A DNA stretch of 64,000 nucleotides from Glebionis coronaria (Eukaryota > Streptophyta > Magnoliopsida > Asterales > Asteraceae), in NCBI GenBank assembly GCA_025667525.1, contig CM046877.1, forward strand, positions 295,426,364 through 295,490,363, written 5' to 3'. Under the pieces are notes generated by a model that saw nothing but the letters and a program-made list of their open reading frames with translations, ran no database searches and had not been told where the DNA came from. Below, in pieces: positions 23,738-40,348 of the stretch (position 1 is its first letter; every line of letters begins with the position of its first letter). The translations under genes were made by a program, and so were the position numbers.

Positions 23738-26700
23738 TGTGACAATCCGTCAATTTATGGTTTATATTTTATTCTCAAATATTATTTAAAAACATTATTT
23801 TAATGTTATATTATGAACTCACTTATTTTTGGGAAGAAATTTGGATTTACGTCTTGAAGTAGCATCGACTACGTCTAAACCAGAGGATTCTATGTTACGT
23901 GCTTACGTTTAAATACACCGTTTTGGTGACAGTCCGACATTTCAGGAAATAAATTTATCTGTGAATATTATTTTGGAATTTTAAATTTGTGTTGGTTCAT
24001 AATCTCACAAATTTACGAGAAGAGATTAGGACTTACGATTATAATTTAACGTCCTATACGACTAAACCAGAAACCTTAGGATTACGTATTTACGTTTTTG
24101 AACTCCGTTTTTGATGAGACAATTTTTATTAGATTCGTTTTGTGCCGTTGATTCATAATTTATAAAAACGTTTTTCGTAAAACGACCCGAGGGCACGCAA
24201 ATCGAGGAAACTAGAATCAAGGAGTACCCGTAAATTAATAGGGATGTGACAAGTTTACACTTTCCCACCCCCTATACAAGTGGCATCCAAGAGTACACAA
24301 CACACTCTTGATGTGTCAAGTTTACTTAAGTAAACAAGGACACTTGTCCTTGTTTCTTTCCAAACCACTAGCTACACAAAACTAGCTAAACCATGAAACC
24401 ATTTCACATACATGCAAAAACTCCATTTTCTCTCTTCCTCTTTCTCTATGAACGTCTACCACCACCACAATCATCATCATACACCAAAAATCTAACCACA
24501 AATCTTATGTATAAGTTACATATGATGATAACCTATTGAAGACATGAAGATTGGAGGTGATCTTAACAACTAAAAAAGAGTTTCCATGGATCTTAAGGGC
24601 TGATTTTCAAGAAGATAATCATGCACATGAAGATCTCAAGGAGTTCATTTGCCAAGTTAAAGATGTGATAACAAGAACCAAGTCTTGTTCATCCAAAAAC
24701 TCATCATTTCATCACTTTGGTGGTATAGAGATTGTTCTTCCTATCCTGTTGTTATTTTGATTATGTAATCTTATATTTCCTTTATTTATGTATATGTATA
24801 TGATGATGAATGATAATTAAAAATATTATGTGGGGATTTGGTGTTGATAGATTTGATAAACATGGGTAAAAAGATGGAAAAACCACATGTAAAATGGTTA
24901 AAATCTTGCTTAAAATGACAGCTGTATAAAAACAGTAAGTAACCAAATTATAAACTGATAAAATTGCATGGTAGAATCAATTTACAGTAAGTATTAGATG
25001 TCATACACATGTGAGAGTTGGCCATACAATGGAATCATTAAAATGAGTGAGATATGATAAAAACAAAATTTGTATATCAATCTGAATAGTCTGTTTTGTA
25101 GGGACTGTTAAGGATACTTATACATAGATTGAGCAGTAGCTATAACTAAATTATTTGTAGCACATAATATGAAGTTTAAGTCATCCAAAAATGAGCTTCT
25201 ATATCCATAGAACTCAAGATATGATAAACATGGTGAAAGTGAAACTAAAAATCAGATTTTGTGAAATTAAAGTTTAATAGTATTATATAAGCACTCAAAT
25301 AATATAGTATAAAATGTGAATTTAAAACCCACTAACTTATATATTTCATTTATATAAATATGTATAAGGATAAATAAATGGACATTTTATAAAAATGGTA
25401 GTTTGGTAAGTTTTATAAGTTATAAAAACTATAAACATGATTTTTATGTCTATTCGGCCAATACCGTAAAATTAATGTTTTTCGTCAATTAAAACTTAGA
25501 CGATCAGACCCGTCTAATGTAAACTTTTTAAAAAGTAATATACTGATATATAAGTACTTAATACAAGTAAAAACTGATAAAACCCGAACTATATAACATA
25601 CGGACATTAACTGGCTAAATTAGCATTATTGGGCTATTAATCCAACTAAATGGGCTAAACATTTATAAATTTAGTTATTGGGCTTAACCCACTTGGGCCC
25701 AACATGTAAAGTATAATACTAATAATAAAAGTATAAAATGGTCTAATTTAAGGTAATGGGCTTATAATAGGCTTATTGGACCTAAAACATGTAAACAGGT
25801 AAAACTAGTAAACTAGTATAAAAATTACCAACACATAACACTAACATGAGTAAATGAGAATGCATAAACCCACTTGATCATCATCATATGTATAAAATCA
25901 TCATATGTATACATAATTGTTATTTTGATAAAGTCATTGGACAAAAGTCTAAGACCGATTATTATTTGTCTAGGTTTCCTGATTGAAGCACGTACCGTAT
26001 ATCCGAATCGCCGATAACCGCCTTTCCCAATCAACGTGAGTTCATAGCCTCGCACTCTTTTAAATGTTTTTATGAAATGCTTTATAAACCCGCGAGGGAG
26101 ATAACATGTTAGTTTTTATAAAATAGGACACTAGTTGTCCCGATTGTCTGTTTATTGATTTGGACCCGAATGATTGTATGACCCGATGAATGATTAAATG
26201 ACCCGATAGATGAAATGAAATGGATTATTAAAGTTAGGTTATATCACTAAAAGTCCCATTTGCATGAATTGTGAACTACCGGGATTTGGTAGACGCTTAT
26301 GCATATAATAGTACTATTTGGGGACGATCACACTAGTTCGCGCCTTGACGGTTGATCCCCGTCGTGCCACATTGATTGGTAAGCGAATTTATGTGTGAGA
26401 AGATTTCCATAGCGTGATATTGTGACGACACGCTAATTTAGATGGGAAAATGAGTCTCGGGTTAGCTACCCGTTGTTTGTTGTAGTAAGGTAACAATGTC
26501 ATGCGGCTTATAATAATCCAAAAATAACGAAATACTGCTATACACACTGAATTACAATGAATTTCCTGACTAGCAATACGGGGTCTTATTATTGATATTA
26601 TGTTCGTGTTTTGGTTTTATGTAACCATATCCATATAACGGTTTTTATTTAACTTTATACAATGTTATGAAACGTATTGTGTGATGTTTTTACGAATTGA

Positions 26701-27174
26701 TTCGTATAATGGTTTTGAAGGCAACAACCTATATTATGATTTTTATAAGGATTTGTATAAAATGACTTTGGCTATTTTATGGCCTATTACAAAGATTTGT
26801 ACAAAATGATTTTCGGTAATAATTTTGTACCGATATATATTGATGGATTTAATTAAACTCTATGAATTAACTCGGCGTTTTCGCTGACCTTTTCTTTTAA
26901 CATGTTTTATCTCAAGTACTTGAAGGTAATTCTCGGGAAGACAACAAGAATTCAAGGCCCGCACTTAAATATAATTTCCATTCAAATGCTTTGTAAAACC
27001 TGTATGAAATACAATGACTTGGGACCTATGTAAAATTTGATATTTATGAATGGAAATGCTTTATTATTAAACGACGTGATTTTTATGCGTTGTCTATGAT
27101 GTGAGTAATGTGCTATCCCGTAACACCAACGAGTCTTCCGCTGTATTGAATTGTGTAAATTTGGGGGTGTTACA
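23738..27174 (+). repeat. G3 5' LTR (3,437 bp)
   Basis: It is nearly the same as 43130-46561, with scattered substitutions and small indels. The region near 24400-24760 looks like a leader (CT-rich, then a short ORF 24551-24760). The same ORF in the other LTR is altered, so I do not call it a gene. Confidence 0.95.
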
Positions 27175-27177
27175 GTT

Positions 27178-27189
27178 TGGTACCAGAGC
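27178..27189 (+). other. G3 primer-binding site
   Basis: TGGTACCAGAGC lies three bases after the LTR end. It differs by one base from the common TGGTATCAGAGC. Confidence 0.8.
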
Positions 27190-27352
27190 TCTCGTTATAG
27201 AGAAAAGAAGATTTTTAAAACCAAGGTTTTGAATAAAACATTTCAAAATCTTTTAAGTATAAACATTTTTCTTAAAGTGTCTAAAAATCTTTTGACTATA
27301 ACGGTGCCGAAGAATTTCCGAGTTACCGACAAGGCCAGACTGAGAAGTGTTA

Positions 27353-28246
<894 letters not shown>

Positions 28247-28257
28247 TAGTGGCAAAA

Positions 28258-28274
28258 CCCGTCCGATGGACGGG
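28258..28274 (-). other. Helitron 3' hairpin
   Basis: A 7-bp perfect stem CCCGTCC/GGACGGG with a 3-nt loop, eight bases from the CTAG terminus at 28249-28246. Confidence 0.75.
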
Positions 28275-28418
28275 TATGACTTCTGATTGTTGTTAAAAAA
28301 AATTTTGTTACGTAAGTACTTATTTATATATTTATTCTTTAGTATAGTTTTATTATGTATTATCATTCGGTCTTGTATTTGTTGTTTAAGTTTTTTTATA
28401 TACTAAAGTAATTTTGTA

Positions 28419-28669
28419 CTTCCTCTGTCTCACTTTTATTGTCCTCATTACTATTTTAGTTTGTCCCAAAATATTATCCAATTTCTTAAATAAGAAGTCA
28501 GAATTAATAATTTTCCAGTTTTACCCATGCTATTAATTTTTTAAAAGGAAACTATTAATGTATTCAAAGGATAAACTTGTCTTTTTTAACATATAATGTC
28601 TACATTTAATGTATCTATCATAAATCACAAAAAATTTGTTGGGGGACAAATAAAATTGGACGGAGGGAG
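28419..28669. mobile_element. Stowaway-type (Tc1/mariner) MITE
   Basis: The ends are CTTCCTCTGTCTCACTTTTA on the left and, as reverse complement, CTCCCTCCGTCCAATTTTAT on the right. They are flanked by TA at 28417-28418 and 28670-28671. Both the CTCCCTCCGTCC terminal repeat and the TA duplication are typical of Stowaway. Length is about 251 bp. Confidence 0.85.
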
Positions 28670-29319
28670 TATGTTTTTATTATTAATGGTAAGCTTCTTT
28701 TATGTATAGTATTAGTTATTAAATGTTATTTATTGTAGAAACTTTTAATGCATTATTAGTTGGAATTGAATTAGATTTTTTCTAATATGAACTTATAAAA
28801 ACATCTTTATAATGTATTTTTTGTATTTATGAATTATGATTAAGCATATTACCTATTAAGTGGACATATGATCAGCTTGAGTTATGCTTAAACATATTAT
28901 CAATTTAATTATATACTACTATATGACTAAAAGATAAATAGTTTTTGTGATTTTTATGTATGAATTTGTGTATTTATATATAATTTAACCTTTTATGTTT
29001 TTTAGGGAATAATAAATTGAAACCAATCTTTAGTACTAATCTTTTATTTAGTAATAACAAAACGATCAGTAAACACTTTTTTAGTTAAAAAAGATTATTT
29101 TTTTAGAATAAATAATGTCTTAATATAATTCTTTTTATGTTTATGTTTATGTTTCTTTTAATAATAAACCACGAGGACTAAACCCGATGAACAAAAACCG
29201 CAGGCACCAAAGTATAGTATTTGGAAAACCACACAGACCGAATAGTGTAATTGACTCTCACAATACTTTATAAATATTTTATTTTTTTCCGTCTTAAGTC
29301 ACGGTCTTTAGTAATTTTA

Positions 29320-29438
29320 ACTTGAATGTGTTATATATTGTTTAAAAGGGTTATTAGTAATTTTAACTTGAATGTCTCACGCTATTTATAACTTGAATGT
29401 GTTATATATTGTTTAAAAGGGTTATTAGTAATTTTAAC
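29320..29438. repeat. 71-bp tandem duplication in the Helitron
   Basis: The segment starting ACTTGAATGTGTTATATATT at 29320 is repeated at 29391. About 48 bp are identical before the second copy diverges. Confidence 0.8.
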
Positions 29439-32400
29439 TCACATAAATAGTTACTTGGATCGACCCATGTAAAATCTTGTGTTTCCAAATGCATATCATT
29501 AATTCATTTGGGACGACGGCAATGGACAAATTGATAAATTTGAACTTAGATGGAATCATCATTGGTTTTGTATATATACGTAGTACGTGTTTTCACTCCA
29601 TTTAATTTACACACGTGATGCAACAATCTGTCAAGTTAACTTGGCCGACTTTAATCACATTTAGATGAATTACGTATACGTGCTAATATCTAACATTTAT
29701 GTTCTTTTGTCTCACAGTGACGTGAACCAACTCATCTCTCAACCATGTGTGGTGTAACTTGTAATTATTGTTTAAAATTTTTATTTAGCTAATTATTATT
29801 GTAAAGAAATGGACACTTAACTATTTTTTTTAGTAAAAGTATCAATGTTTGTGAAATTGTTCGTGTTTATAATGGTATTAAGTATATTTTGGTGTTTCTG
29901 AATTAAACGTATAAAATTCGTATTAACTTTAATAAATTTGTACTACACGATAAAATATCAAAAGATCGTACATTAAGTAATTAAAAAATTAGTAGTTTCT
30001 ATCTGTAATCCTTGTTGTAAATTACAACTTTTTTTCATGAAATAGGGTTCTCTGGAAAACTTGTATATAAGGGGATGTAATTTGTAACTTTTAAATAATT
30101 GAAGGTCTCTTTATATAGATGTAAAAAATCATTATTATTAGTGGTAACTTGATACACATTTAATCGACTTACAAAATGTCATGATTACACTCGTATACCT
30201 AAATTTATTGCATTATTAAGATCTCGGTTATGTAATGCTACATTTCATAAAAAATCATCCAAAGTGCTACAGTAAATTTATAATATTAGTTGACATATAT
30301 TAAGAGTATATAGATAAATAATGAATCGCGGTAAATATTATAGAAATAATAGTTGAGAATAAAAAAAGTGTAAACGAAATTTATTAATGTATATGAAAAG
30401 AACAATAAAATCTCAAATGTGAGTATGATTTATGACATATTATAGAAAAAAATATACAATAAATTTTGTACATCCAAAGGCATCAACTTTTTTGTAAGAA
30501 ATTTATAAATATAAAAAAAGAGTAAATGATAAAGAAACAACATGCAATCAATTCTTCTAAGATACAACTTTCAAAAGCTTCTTGTCAAATGCTAAATATA
30601 CCCGCAAATGTAAGTTTCAAATCAAGCTTGTCATACGCATCACAATTCATGAGTGAGGCCATTTTTTTAACAGCTAATTAGTAGTTAGTGATTCGGACTC
30701 GCAGTGATATTCAATTGAGCAGTATTTAAGCTTCAAATCTTTCGTTTCAGGGAATATTTATCGCTTTTATTTTTTTATTTCACCCCTAAAAGTATAGGGT
30801 GACACTTGAACCTAAAAACTCTACAAATATACCTGTAAAAAATTTCTAGGTGGCCAACTAATCATGAGGCCCATTTAGATCCATTAATTACCAAAGACGT
30901 GATCTCTGTGAAAAAAAAGAGGTAAAATATATACGTATTAGCTTATACGATATTTCCACATTTGACCTCATATTTCACTTTGAAAACCATACTAATCATT
31001 ACCTTCATTATAGCCGGCGCAACATATACTGGATCCTGATATTACCTAAAGATACAAACCTTCTATTATACCCAAATTGCCACCAACTCTAATAACCAGA
31101 TTTTTACATTTGTTCAGGTGAAATATAACCTCCAGGCTATTTCCTTGATATATTTCCCAACGCATAATTGCAAATTTAACCAATGACTTGCAAAAAAATA
31201 TGTTTGACTGCATTTCCTTCGACTTTAAGAAAGGCAAATTTCATTAACACACATTAGCATCCAATCCCAACCATTTCTCAATGTAATACAATTTATCAAA
31301 GATTCTAATTATAAGATAGCTAAAGCGAAAGTTGATATTACAAATCCCAAATATCTGGATTCTCAAAGAGGTTGTGCAGACTCATAATATTGAAACAAAA
31401 AAACTCAAGAGAGCCTTCGGAGAAGGTCAGTCTTCTTGAGTGAACAGACTCATCAAACATTTCAAGAATGCAACCACCTCCAACTGAAATTTTAATAAAC
31501 TTGATATAGGAAAAAAAACTTCCCTACTCCATGACCTTAATCTCTTAATCGGTGATACTATAATAGACAGAATTGTTGAAATATACAACTTTAATAAGAA
31601 GACACATTCGATATATTTTCTTGATCTTTTTCGAAGATACCAGGAGTTATAGTGTATAAAGATTACTTAAATGATGCATATTTCAGTATACTATACAATA
31701 TGCTTTTACCATGTCAACAACATGCCTACATATTATTTTTGTAGTTATCCATCATTGACTTTTTTAAAAGTTCTTATTAGCAATTATAGTTTCACTGTGG
31801 TATTTTTAATTATAAAAGAGGGTTTTTTGTTTCCACACTTTTTAAACATTGCATAATTTTCCCGACAATTTGCTCATTTATAGCTTCGTGATTTTCCTGA
31901 TGCAATGATCATATGTTAATACAAATATATTACAGCAGATAGTGGTGGCAATCCAGACCCAATTGCTTATAAACGGGTCAAACTGGGTTGTGCTTTATGT
32001 CAAACGACTGAAATAAAAAATAGCTTGTATAAGAATGAGCCAACTGCATTAAAAGTAGCCGGTGTAGCCCCACCCTTTGTTTACATGCATATAAAACAAC
32101 CACCTAAATTGTTTCCATTTAACAGTGTAACGCTAAACATGCCTTCAGACCTTTGGTTGTATGATTTTCAAAATTTAGGCACGTGGACCAAATCACCAAT
32201 TCTAGAAAAGATAAGTAAAAGAGGCAATACAGAATGGCTATAGACAGTTTTTTTTGTGACGGATTAATCTACTTGCCAAATCAGAAAAGTACGATTGGTG
32301 GAAAAGTTCATCAGTATTAAATCTACACGTGCTAAATTGTATACATCTGCAAGTTGAAGGTATCAATATGGTGATTTTTTATAGACAGCGGGTCAAATGT

Positions 32401-33238
32401 TACATAAACTTTTGGCTAAAGGTCAAACTTGATGCACAAAATTACACATATTAACCATTCTCCTACCCCACACCGAGTCCCGGCCTTTATTATGTATGAA
32501 GTTTACAAATCAATAATAGAATTTTACCTTCAAATAAGACTCCCGTACAACACCAGCTGCAATAGCATTTCCCAGGATTCCAAGTAAAGTCAGGATCGCT
32601 CAGCATCTTAGTAAACCATATTATGATGAATCCTTAGCTGGTATATTTTCTAAACTCATCATGGTTGTACTTCCTGTTGTTTTTTTATAGACTAAAACCT
32701 GAAGGATGCACTTGATTTCCACTCTTTATAGCTGATTTCATTCTCTCAGTTTCTGAACCCAAAGCATAGTCCAAGTTCGCGTGGGTGGACACGCAATAGA
32801 GTTGACTGAAGATCTATGGTTAGTAAAATTATGGAGTCGTGTCCACTCATTTGGCTTCCTTCCTTCCAAAGTATAATTGTTTCATCATAAGAACAGTTTT
32901 CACGAATCAAATTTATAGGGACAGAGGCATGAGCTGTAACCTTACAAATGTTGTAACTATTTTTTTATCAGTAATTCGTGTTTAATTTGTCACTAAAGAA
33001 AGAACCTGAATAGTCGTCTTTTCTATCTCTGCGTCCGCCAGTTTAGTTTCACAAACTCTGTTACCACTTTCGAGTTACAAAATCATCAGTATTTGACCCA
33101 ACGTTAACGCTAAAATAACAAAATTTCTATAAACTGTAGTATAACTGATGACCATATAACAAAGTTTCAACAAAGGGAGCCGAAAACTTCTGATGGATGT
33201 GGACACCATAAATTGACGCAGTACCAACCCGTACTATT
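29439..33238. other. Helitron interior, mostly non-coding; possible minor exon pieces
   Basis: This is AT-rich sequence without a convincing ORF. On the minus strand short open pieces with plausible donor sites occur near 33010-33065 (ETKLADAEIEKTTIQ then GTTCTT) and 32700-32790 (ALGSETERMKSAIKSGNQ). I cannot assign them to a gene family, and they may be chance. Confidence 0.3.
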
Positions 33239-33344
33239 GGGTTGTTTGGATCAATAATGTCAGGAAAGGGACCTTATTAGCTTAATTATGACAAGAACAC
33301 AGATGTGGGCTTTGAAAAAGCTAATCCAATTATCCAAACAACCC
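33239..33344. mobile_element. Small MITE-like element with 13-bp terminal inverted repeats
   Basis: GGGTTGTTTGGAT at the left and ATCCAAACAACCC at the right are perfect inverted repeats 106 bp apart. A clear target duplication is not visible. The ends resemble PIF/Harbinger or hAT MITEs. Confidence 0.65.
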
Positions 33345-33544
33345 TAAAACATTTTAATAACTTGACACACTTGGTCATACGAAGAAGTCGGGCATCTATT
33401 CAACGTTGACTCCCTAAACGTTTTAATGTACTCTTGAGGTACCAAATATTCCTAAATTATAATCGAGAACATTGAATTCAGATATTGAAGAGAATGAGAA
33501 AGAAACTGAAATTCCGATATTTAAGAAATGGAAAAAGGTCCTAC

Positions 33545-33700
33545 CAACTGACCAATATATTGACCAAGCTTGATGTATATTCCACCATTTTTTAAGCAAA
33601 GCTCTTCAAGCCTATGTGCACTCCTACTGTGGACTTCATGTTTAACGCATGTTCTTTCAATAGTATCTTCCACGTATGCTATGGATAACAAAGTTGTCTG
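33545..33700 (-). pseudogene. Captured exon fragment of an ABC1/UbiB-type kinase gene
   Basis: On the minus strand the exon reads IERTCVKHEVHSRSAHRLEE, then LCLKNGGIYIKLGQYIGQL, and ends at a donor TTG|GTAGGA (33544). The KxGQ-type motif (IYIKLGQYIGQL), after a KHEVHSRSA segment, is the N-terminal signature of ABC1 (ADCK/UbiB) atypical kinases. The closest family I recall is the plant ADCK1-like group, where the next residues would start a new exon. Upstream of about 33700 the frame is broken. The catalytic core is not found in the window. In an intact gene the product is a mitochondrial or plastid kinase-like protein linked to quinone and lipid metabolism. Confidence 0.7.
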
Positions 33701-34474
33701 GAACAATACGCTAAACTGCATTAGCAGCTATATGGATTCTTTCAAAGTACCATAGCAATTTGCTGGTATTAAGATTTACTACTCGTGCCCAATATTAAAT
33801 CTGAAATATCTGTCTATTGAATTCATTACTTAAAGATACAGTTTCAGCAAAACTTTATAAAAAAATCAACTGACCTATACAAAGCAGTAGTAATAATCTT
33901 GGGTCAGCAAGGGAAAAAGGATCAAGACGCCTGAGCAAATGATTTTGGTACACCATCAGTTTCGTTAAAAAAATTAATGATAGTAATATAAGTGGTAGAC
34001 GCCTAATGTAGGAAAAGTTAAATATAAGCTTGCCTACACACTTGATATCGTCACAGTAGATTCACACTGAATTCTAAATTAGTATTGCACAATATTCTTA
34101 AAGAAGAATGTGTTGTGTAGGCATACCTATTTTTCTGAGCTGTCGTATGTTTAGGCACATAATTTAATCCACCAAGTGTTGCTATTTCTATAGTATAGTG
34201 AATTATCCATTTATCTACAGAATGAATTATATAGATGCAAATCGAATACAAATAAAGAAACATGTACCTCATATCAAAAGAAGACCAGAAATGGAAATGA
34301 TTGACGCAAACTGTCATCCCAAGTTGTGAGAATATATTGTGTGGGTCAGCGAACCTCAACACAGCGTTTGAGTCGGAAAATGAAAATCAATTTTTTTAAC
34401 CCGCGACCTTATTGCAATATTATCCAACCTAACACTTTTTCTATCTTTATAAAGATTTAAAAATGCTGTAATAC

Positions 34475-34750
34475 CTTGAAACCTATATCATTAAGCTCCT
34501 TAATGGCAGCAATGGCCAAATCTTTAGGCTTGAACGTCACAAAATCATAGCCTTTATTAGGATTGCCTTTCATTATCCGGACCTGATGCGGGATGGTTAC
34601 CATTAAAATACATATATATCAACAACTTTCTATTACTGAAAGAGAGAAAGAAGGTTACCTCGATGACTTCTCCAACAGATTCACAAATCTCTTTCAAAAT
34701 ATCTTCACACTCATCACTCATTCCTAGCTGCTTTTTGTTAGCGTTCATTG
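34475..34750 (-). pseudogene. Captured two-exon fragment of an RRM gene (hnRNP Q-like)
   Basis: Minus strand. Exon one (about 34750-34659) reads MSDECEDILKEICESVGEVI and ends with Glu at a donor GAG|GTAACC. Exon two (34582-34475) starts after CATCAG and reads VRIMKGNPNKGYDFVTFKP, then KDLAIAAIKELNDIGFK, to a donor AAG|GTATTA. Joined in phase 0, they give helix 1, strand 2 and RNP1-like KGYDFVTF of an RRM, the layout seen in hnRNP Q/R-like proteins (xVRLMK...KGYAFVTF). The usual RNP1 Ala is Asp here. Strand 1 and the end of the domain are missing. Both splice sites are intact, so a chimeric transcript is possible. Confidence 0.7.
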
Positions 34751-34944
34751 CTGAGTGGTGCTTCCAATCCGAAAAAGGTAGTCCAGAATCTTAGTCTTTC
34801 CAATCAGAACCGAAATTCATAAAAAGCATGTGGCTGGTGCAATTTGGCAAGATTTCAAGCACCTCAGTTGAATCTAGTGGCAAATCTATGTTATTACAAA
34901 AATAAAACTCAGTCGATCTCATTGCTTATAAGAATGTCATTAAA

Positions 34945-35189
34945 GGGGTCTTTGTTTCAGTTTATATAACCACCTTATGGCTTATGGATCTTGGTTTATG
35001 TTTCATAAGCTCACTTTTTGTGGCTTATTCTAAAACTTTTCAGCTTATATAAGTTGATTATAATGTTTTATAATGAACTTACATATGCCAAAAAGTTCTG
35101 GAATAAGACACCAAAATGTTAGCTTATGAAACATAAACACAAAACCAAATAAGTGATAAACCTGTTGTATAAGCGAAAACAAACATCCC
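34945..35189. mobile_element. MITE with GTTTGTTT-type terminal inverted repeats
   Basis: The left end is GGGGTCTTTGTTTCAGTTTA, and the right end as reverse complement is GGGATGTTTGTTTTCGCTTA. The interior is rich in self-complementary CTTATAAG/AAACATAA phrases. ATTAA flanks both ends and is a possible target duplication. Confidence 0.65.
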
Positions 35190-35532
35190 ATTAATATGAT
35201 GCTACACAAAACCCATAATCTAACATGCACAATGAGGTCAAAGAGGCGAAGTTTTAAAATTCACCTTTATTCAAAATTTTCTTCGAAACCTTACCTTCAG
35301 TTGTAGCCTTATAAACAATCTCATATGAGACCAATTCAGACAAATTTTTATAGTTCAATAATCATGAAATTCGAATATCAAAAACATTATTAAACAGCTT
35401 AAATGAAAGGCGTAGAAAAACTCAAATAAAATTATTTTGAAGTGTGCTGAAAACATGATAATTTCTTTGAAGCAAGATTAGAGGTATTTTAATTAGGTTC
35501 GCTAAACCGAAAGGAAAAATTGAATGTATACC

Positions 35533-35945
35533 TTGGTTGAATACAATGCTGGAGCAACCATTCTCAAACGACTTTGCACAAAATAGACTGTGACAACATA
35601 GGGGAAATAAGTATCAACAAAGTACGTTCAAAACAGGAATAAAACGTTTTTTTAAATACCTCCTATAACATCCCAAATGGTGGGCCTTGGGTTTCTATGA
35701 AGCTCGGTCCAGCAACGTCGATGTTGGCAGTTCTCTTGTCTAGTAAAAACGAAGATGACACACCTTCTGGCCTTTAGGTATCATGAATGGAGAGTTGGAA
35801 AGAAGGCTGCAGTGTCAAAAACCAAACATTGGACAGTGAGACAGGTTTACAACAGAACCAAAACATCACAGAAAACCCCTAAAAAAAGAATATCTACCTT
35901 GGTTAGATACAATGATGGATCAACCATTCTCAAACGACATTTGGA
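35533..35945 (-). repeat. Duplicated exon-like block
   Basis: On the minus strand, CGTTTGAGAATGGTTG, then TCCA/TCCAG and CATTGTAT, ending AACCAAG|GTA, occurs at about 35533-35580 and again at about 35897-35940. The peptide would be RLRMVAPALYSTK. Each copy ends in a good donor site. The gene family is not recognised. Confidence 0.5.
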
Positions 35946-36059
35946 CGAAGCAGGCTAATTATAGTAACATGTTAGCAATTCACATTGCCTTCCAGACACA
36001 TATCTGAAAGCTGTTATTTTTTACATTTAATCCACAGTATTAAAAAGAATTATGCATTT

Positions 36060-36150
36060 TCAAAATGAGCCACAAAAAAGACCTTATGAGCCATAAGCCA
36101 AAACCCAAATAAGCCATCGGCCCTATGTATAAACGAAAACAAACACCCCT
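36060..36150. mobile_element. Truncated copy of the 34945-35189 MITE family
   Basis: Only the right part is present. It ends TAAACGAAAACAAACACCCC, matching the same terminal repeat. The left half is missing or too diverged. Confidence 0.5.
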
Positions 36151-37029
36151 ACAAACTTTGATACATCATGAAGTCTAAAAATAAGCCAAAATCAAATAAG
36201 ACGATAAGCCTCATAAATAAGATTGAAAACATAATTGTAATACACTAAATAATTAGGCTCAGATATGTATGTGATCAAATTATAGAAATATCTGAATTCC
36301 GCTAACTGGCTGCGAACTAATCCGGTTTCATAGCAGCAACATATGTTATGCCATCTGGCCGTTGCCCCACCAAGTTAGGATAGAAAGTTCTCTCTCACAT
36401 TTAAACAGTCATCATCGCCATAAAATTTTCCACATAAACCAATAAGTAGGCCCAGATCTGTATGTGATCAAGTCATAAAAGTGTCTGAATTCCGAAACCG
36501 GCTGCAACCTAATTCGATTGCATAGCAACGACATATGTTATGCCATCCTGCGTACAACTGCACACAGTGACTGGCTATACCAGCGCACGGCTTATTTATA
36601 TTATCATTATCAAAAAACCTTTGTCCTACTTCTCCACCTATCCCTGTATCTAACATTCCTGTTTCTATAAAAGCTTCCACAAAAATCGATAATTAGGCCC
36701 GGATGTGTATGTGTTGGCTCAGATTAACTCACGGCCTGGCCGCGCTGTGGAGGTTGCTTAGGCGACTGATTCGCGCACTCGACCATCTTTCCACGTTTTT
36801 CAGCAAGAAAAAATAACTACATAATCACCAAAACCAACTGTTCATTAAATTACCATCATATCATCATCGCCTAATCAAACCTTTTCTACTCACCCACAAT
36901 CCCTCTTGGCTTATTTAACAACTTATAAACCAATCACTCTCGTCACACGACATGGATATCAGTAAAAAAAGGACGGGCGAAATCAAAGAAGCATAAGTAA
37001 AAAGCATATTAATTTTAGCTATAAACAAC

Positions 37030-37310
37030 AACAATCTCAATAGCAATAAGCACTACCAAACAAACGCCATGGCTGCAACAACAAAACAAACAAAAAACAA
37101 AATCATCTACTCACCGACTAATCTAATTATCGAAAATAAAAAACCCTAAGCCTAATTAATTAATAACCTTAAAAAGGGATTCCTAATCGAAAACATACGA
37201 CCATAAGAAATTGTGGGAATTGAAAAACATTTACATAATCAACAAACCTGCTAGAATAATCCAGATCTGCAAAGTGGAAAATGGAGTTTTTATATAACCC
37301 ATCTCAAAAG
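37030..37310 (-). promoter_or_regulatory. Possible captured promoter and 5'-UTR
   Basis: On the minus strand a TATA-like TTATATAAAAAC (about 37297-37287) is followed by a plausible untranslated exon ending CAG|GTTTGTTG and later an acceptor TTGTTGTTGCAG before CCATGG. It may be the start of one of the captured genes. The reading frame after that ATG stops at once (six codons), so any product is lost. This is inference from layout only. Confidence 0.3.
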
Positions 37311-37499
37311 TGGAGGTCAACTGACACTCTTATCGAGCTCATTAAATAACTATCGTGCTGCAACAATCAAGAGATGAGAACACTTTGAAAACCAACAAAA
37401 AAAAACAAATTTAGGAAGCCCAATTCATTAAAGGTTATTAAAAAGGTTTGGATGAAAAGTGTTCAACAAATAGTTACCTATAAAAATATATAGTATAGA

Positions 37500-40348
<2,849 letters not shown>

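Noticed and set aside
24062..24268. Minus-strand ORF in the G3 LTR, also seen at 43454-43753
   Set aside because: It is present only because the LTR is duplicated; the lengths differ and there is no domain.
26280..26300. tRNA-Leu-like TTGGTAGACGC phrase in the G3 LTR
   Set aside because: No acceptor stem, T-arm or anticodon arm fits around it.
36468..36680. 70-codon minus-strand ORF in the Helitron
   Set aside because: No recognisable domain, and the flanks have no splice or start context that favours it.
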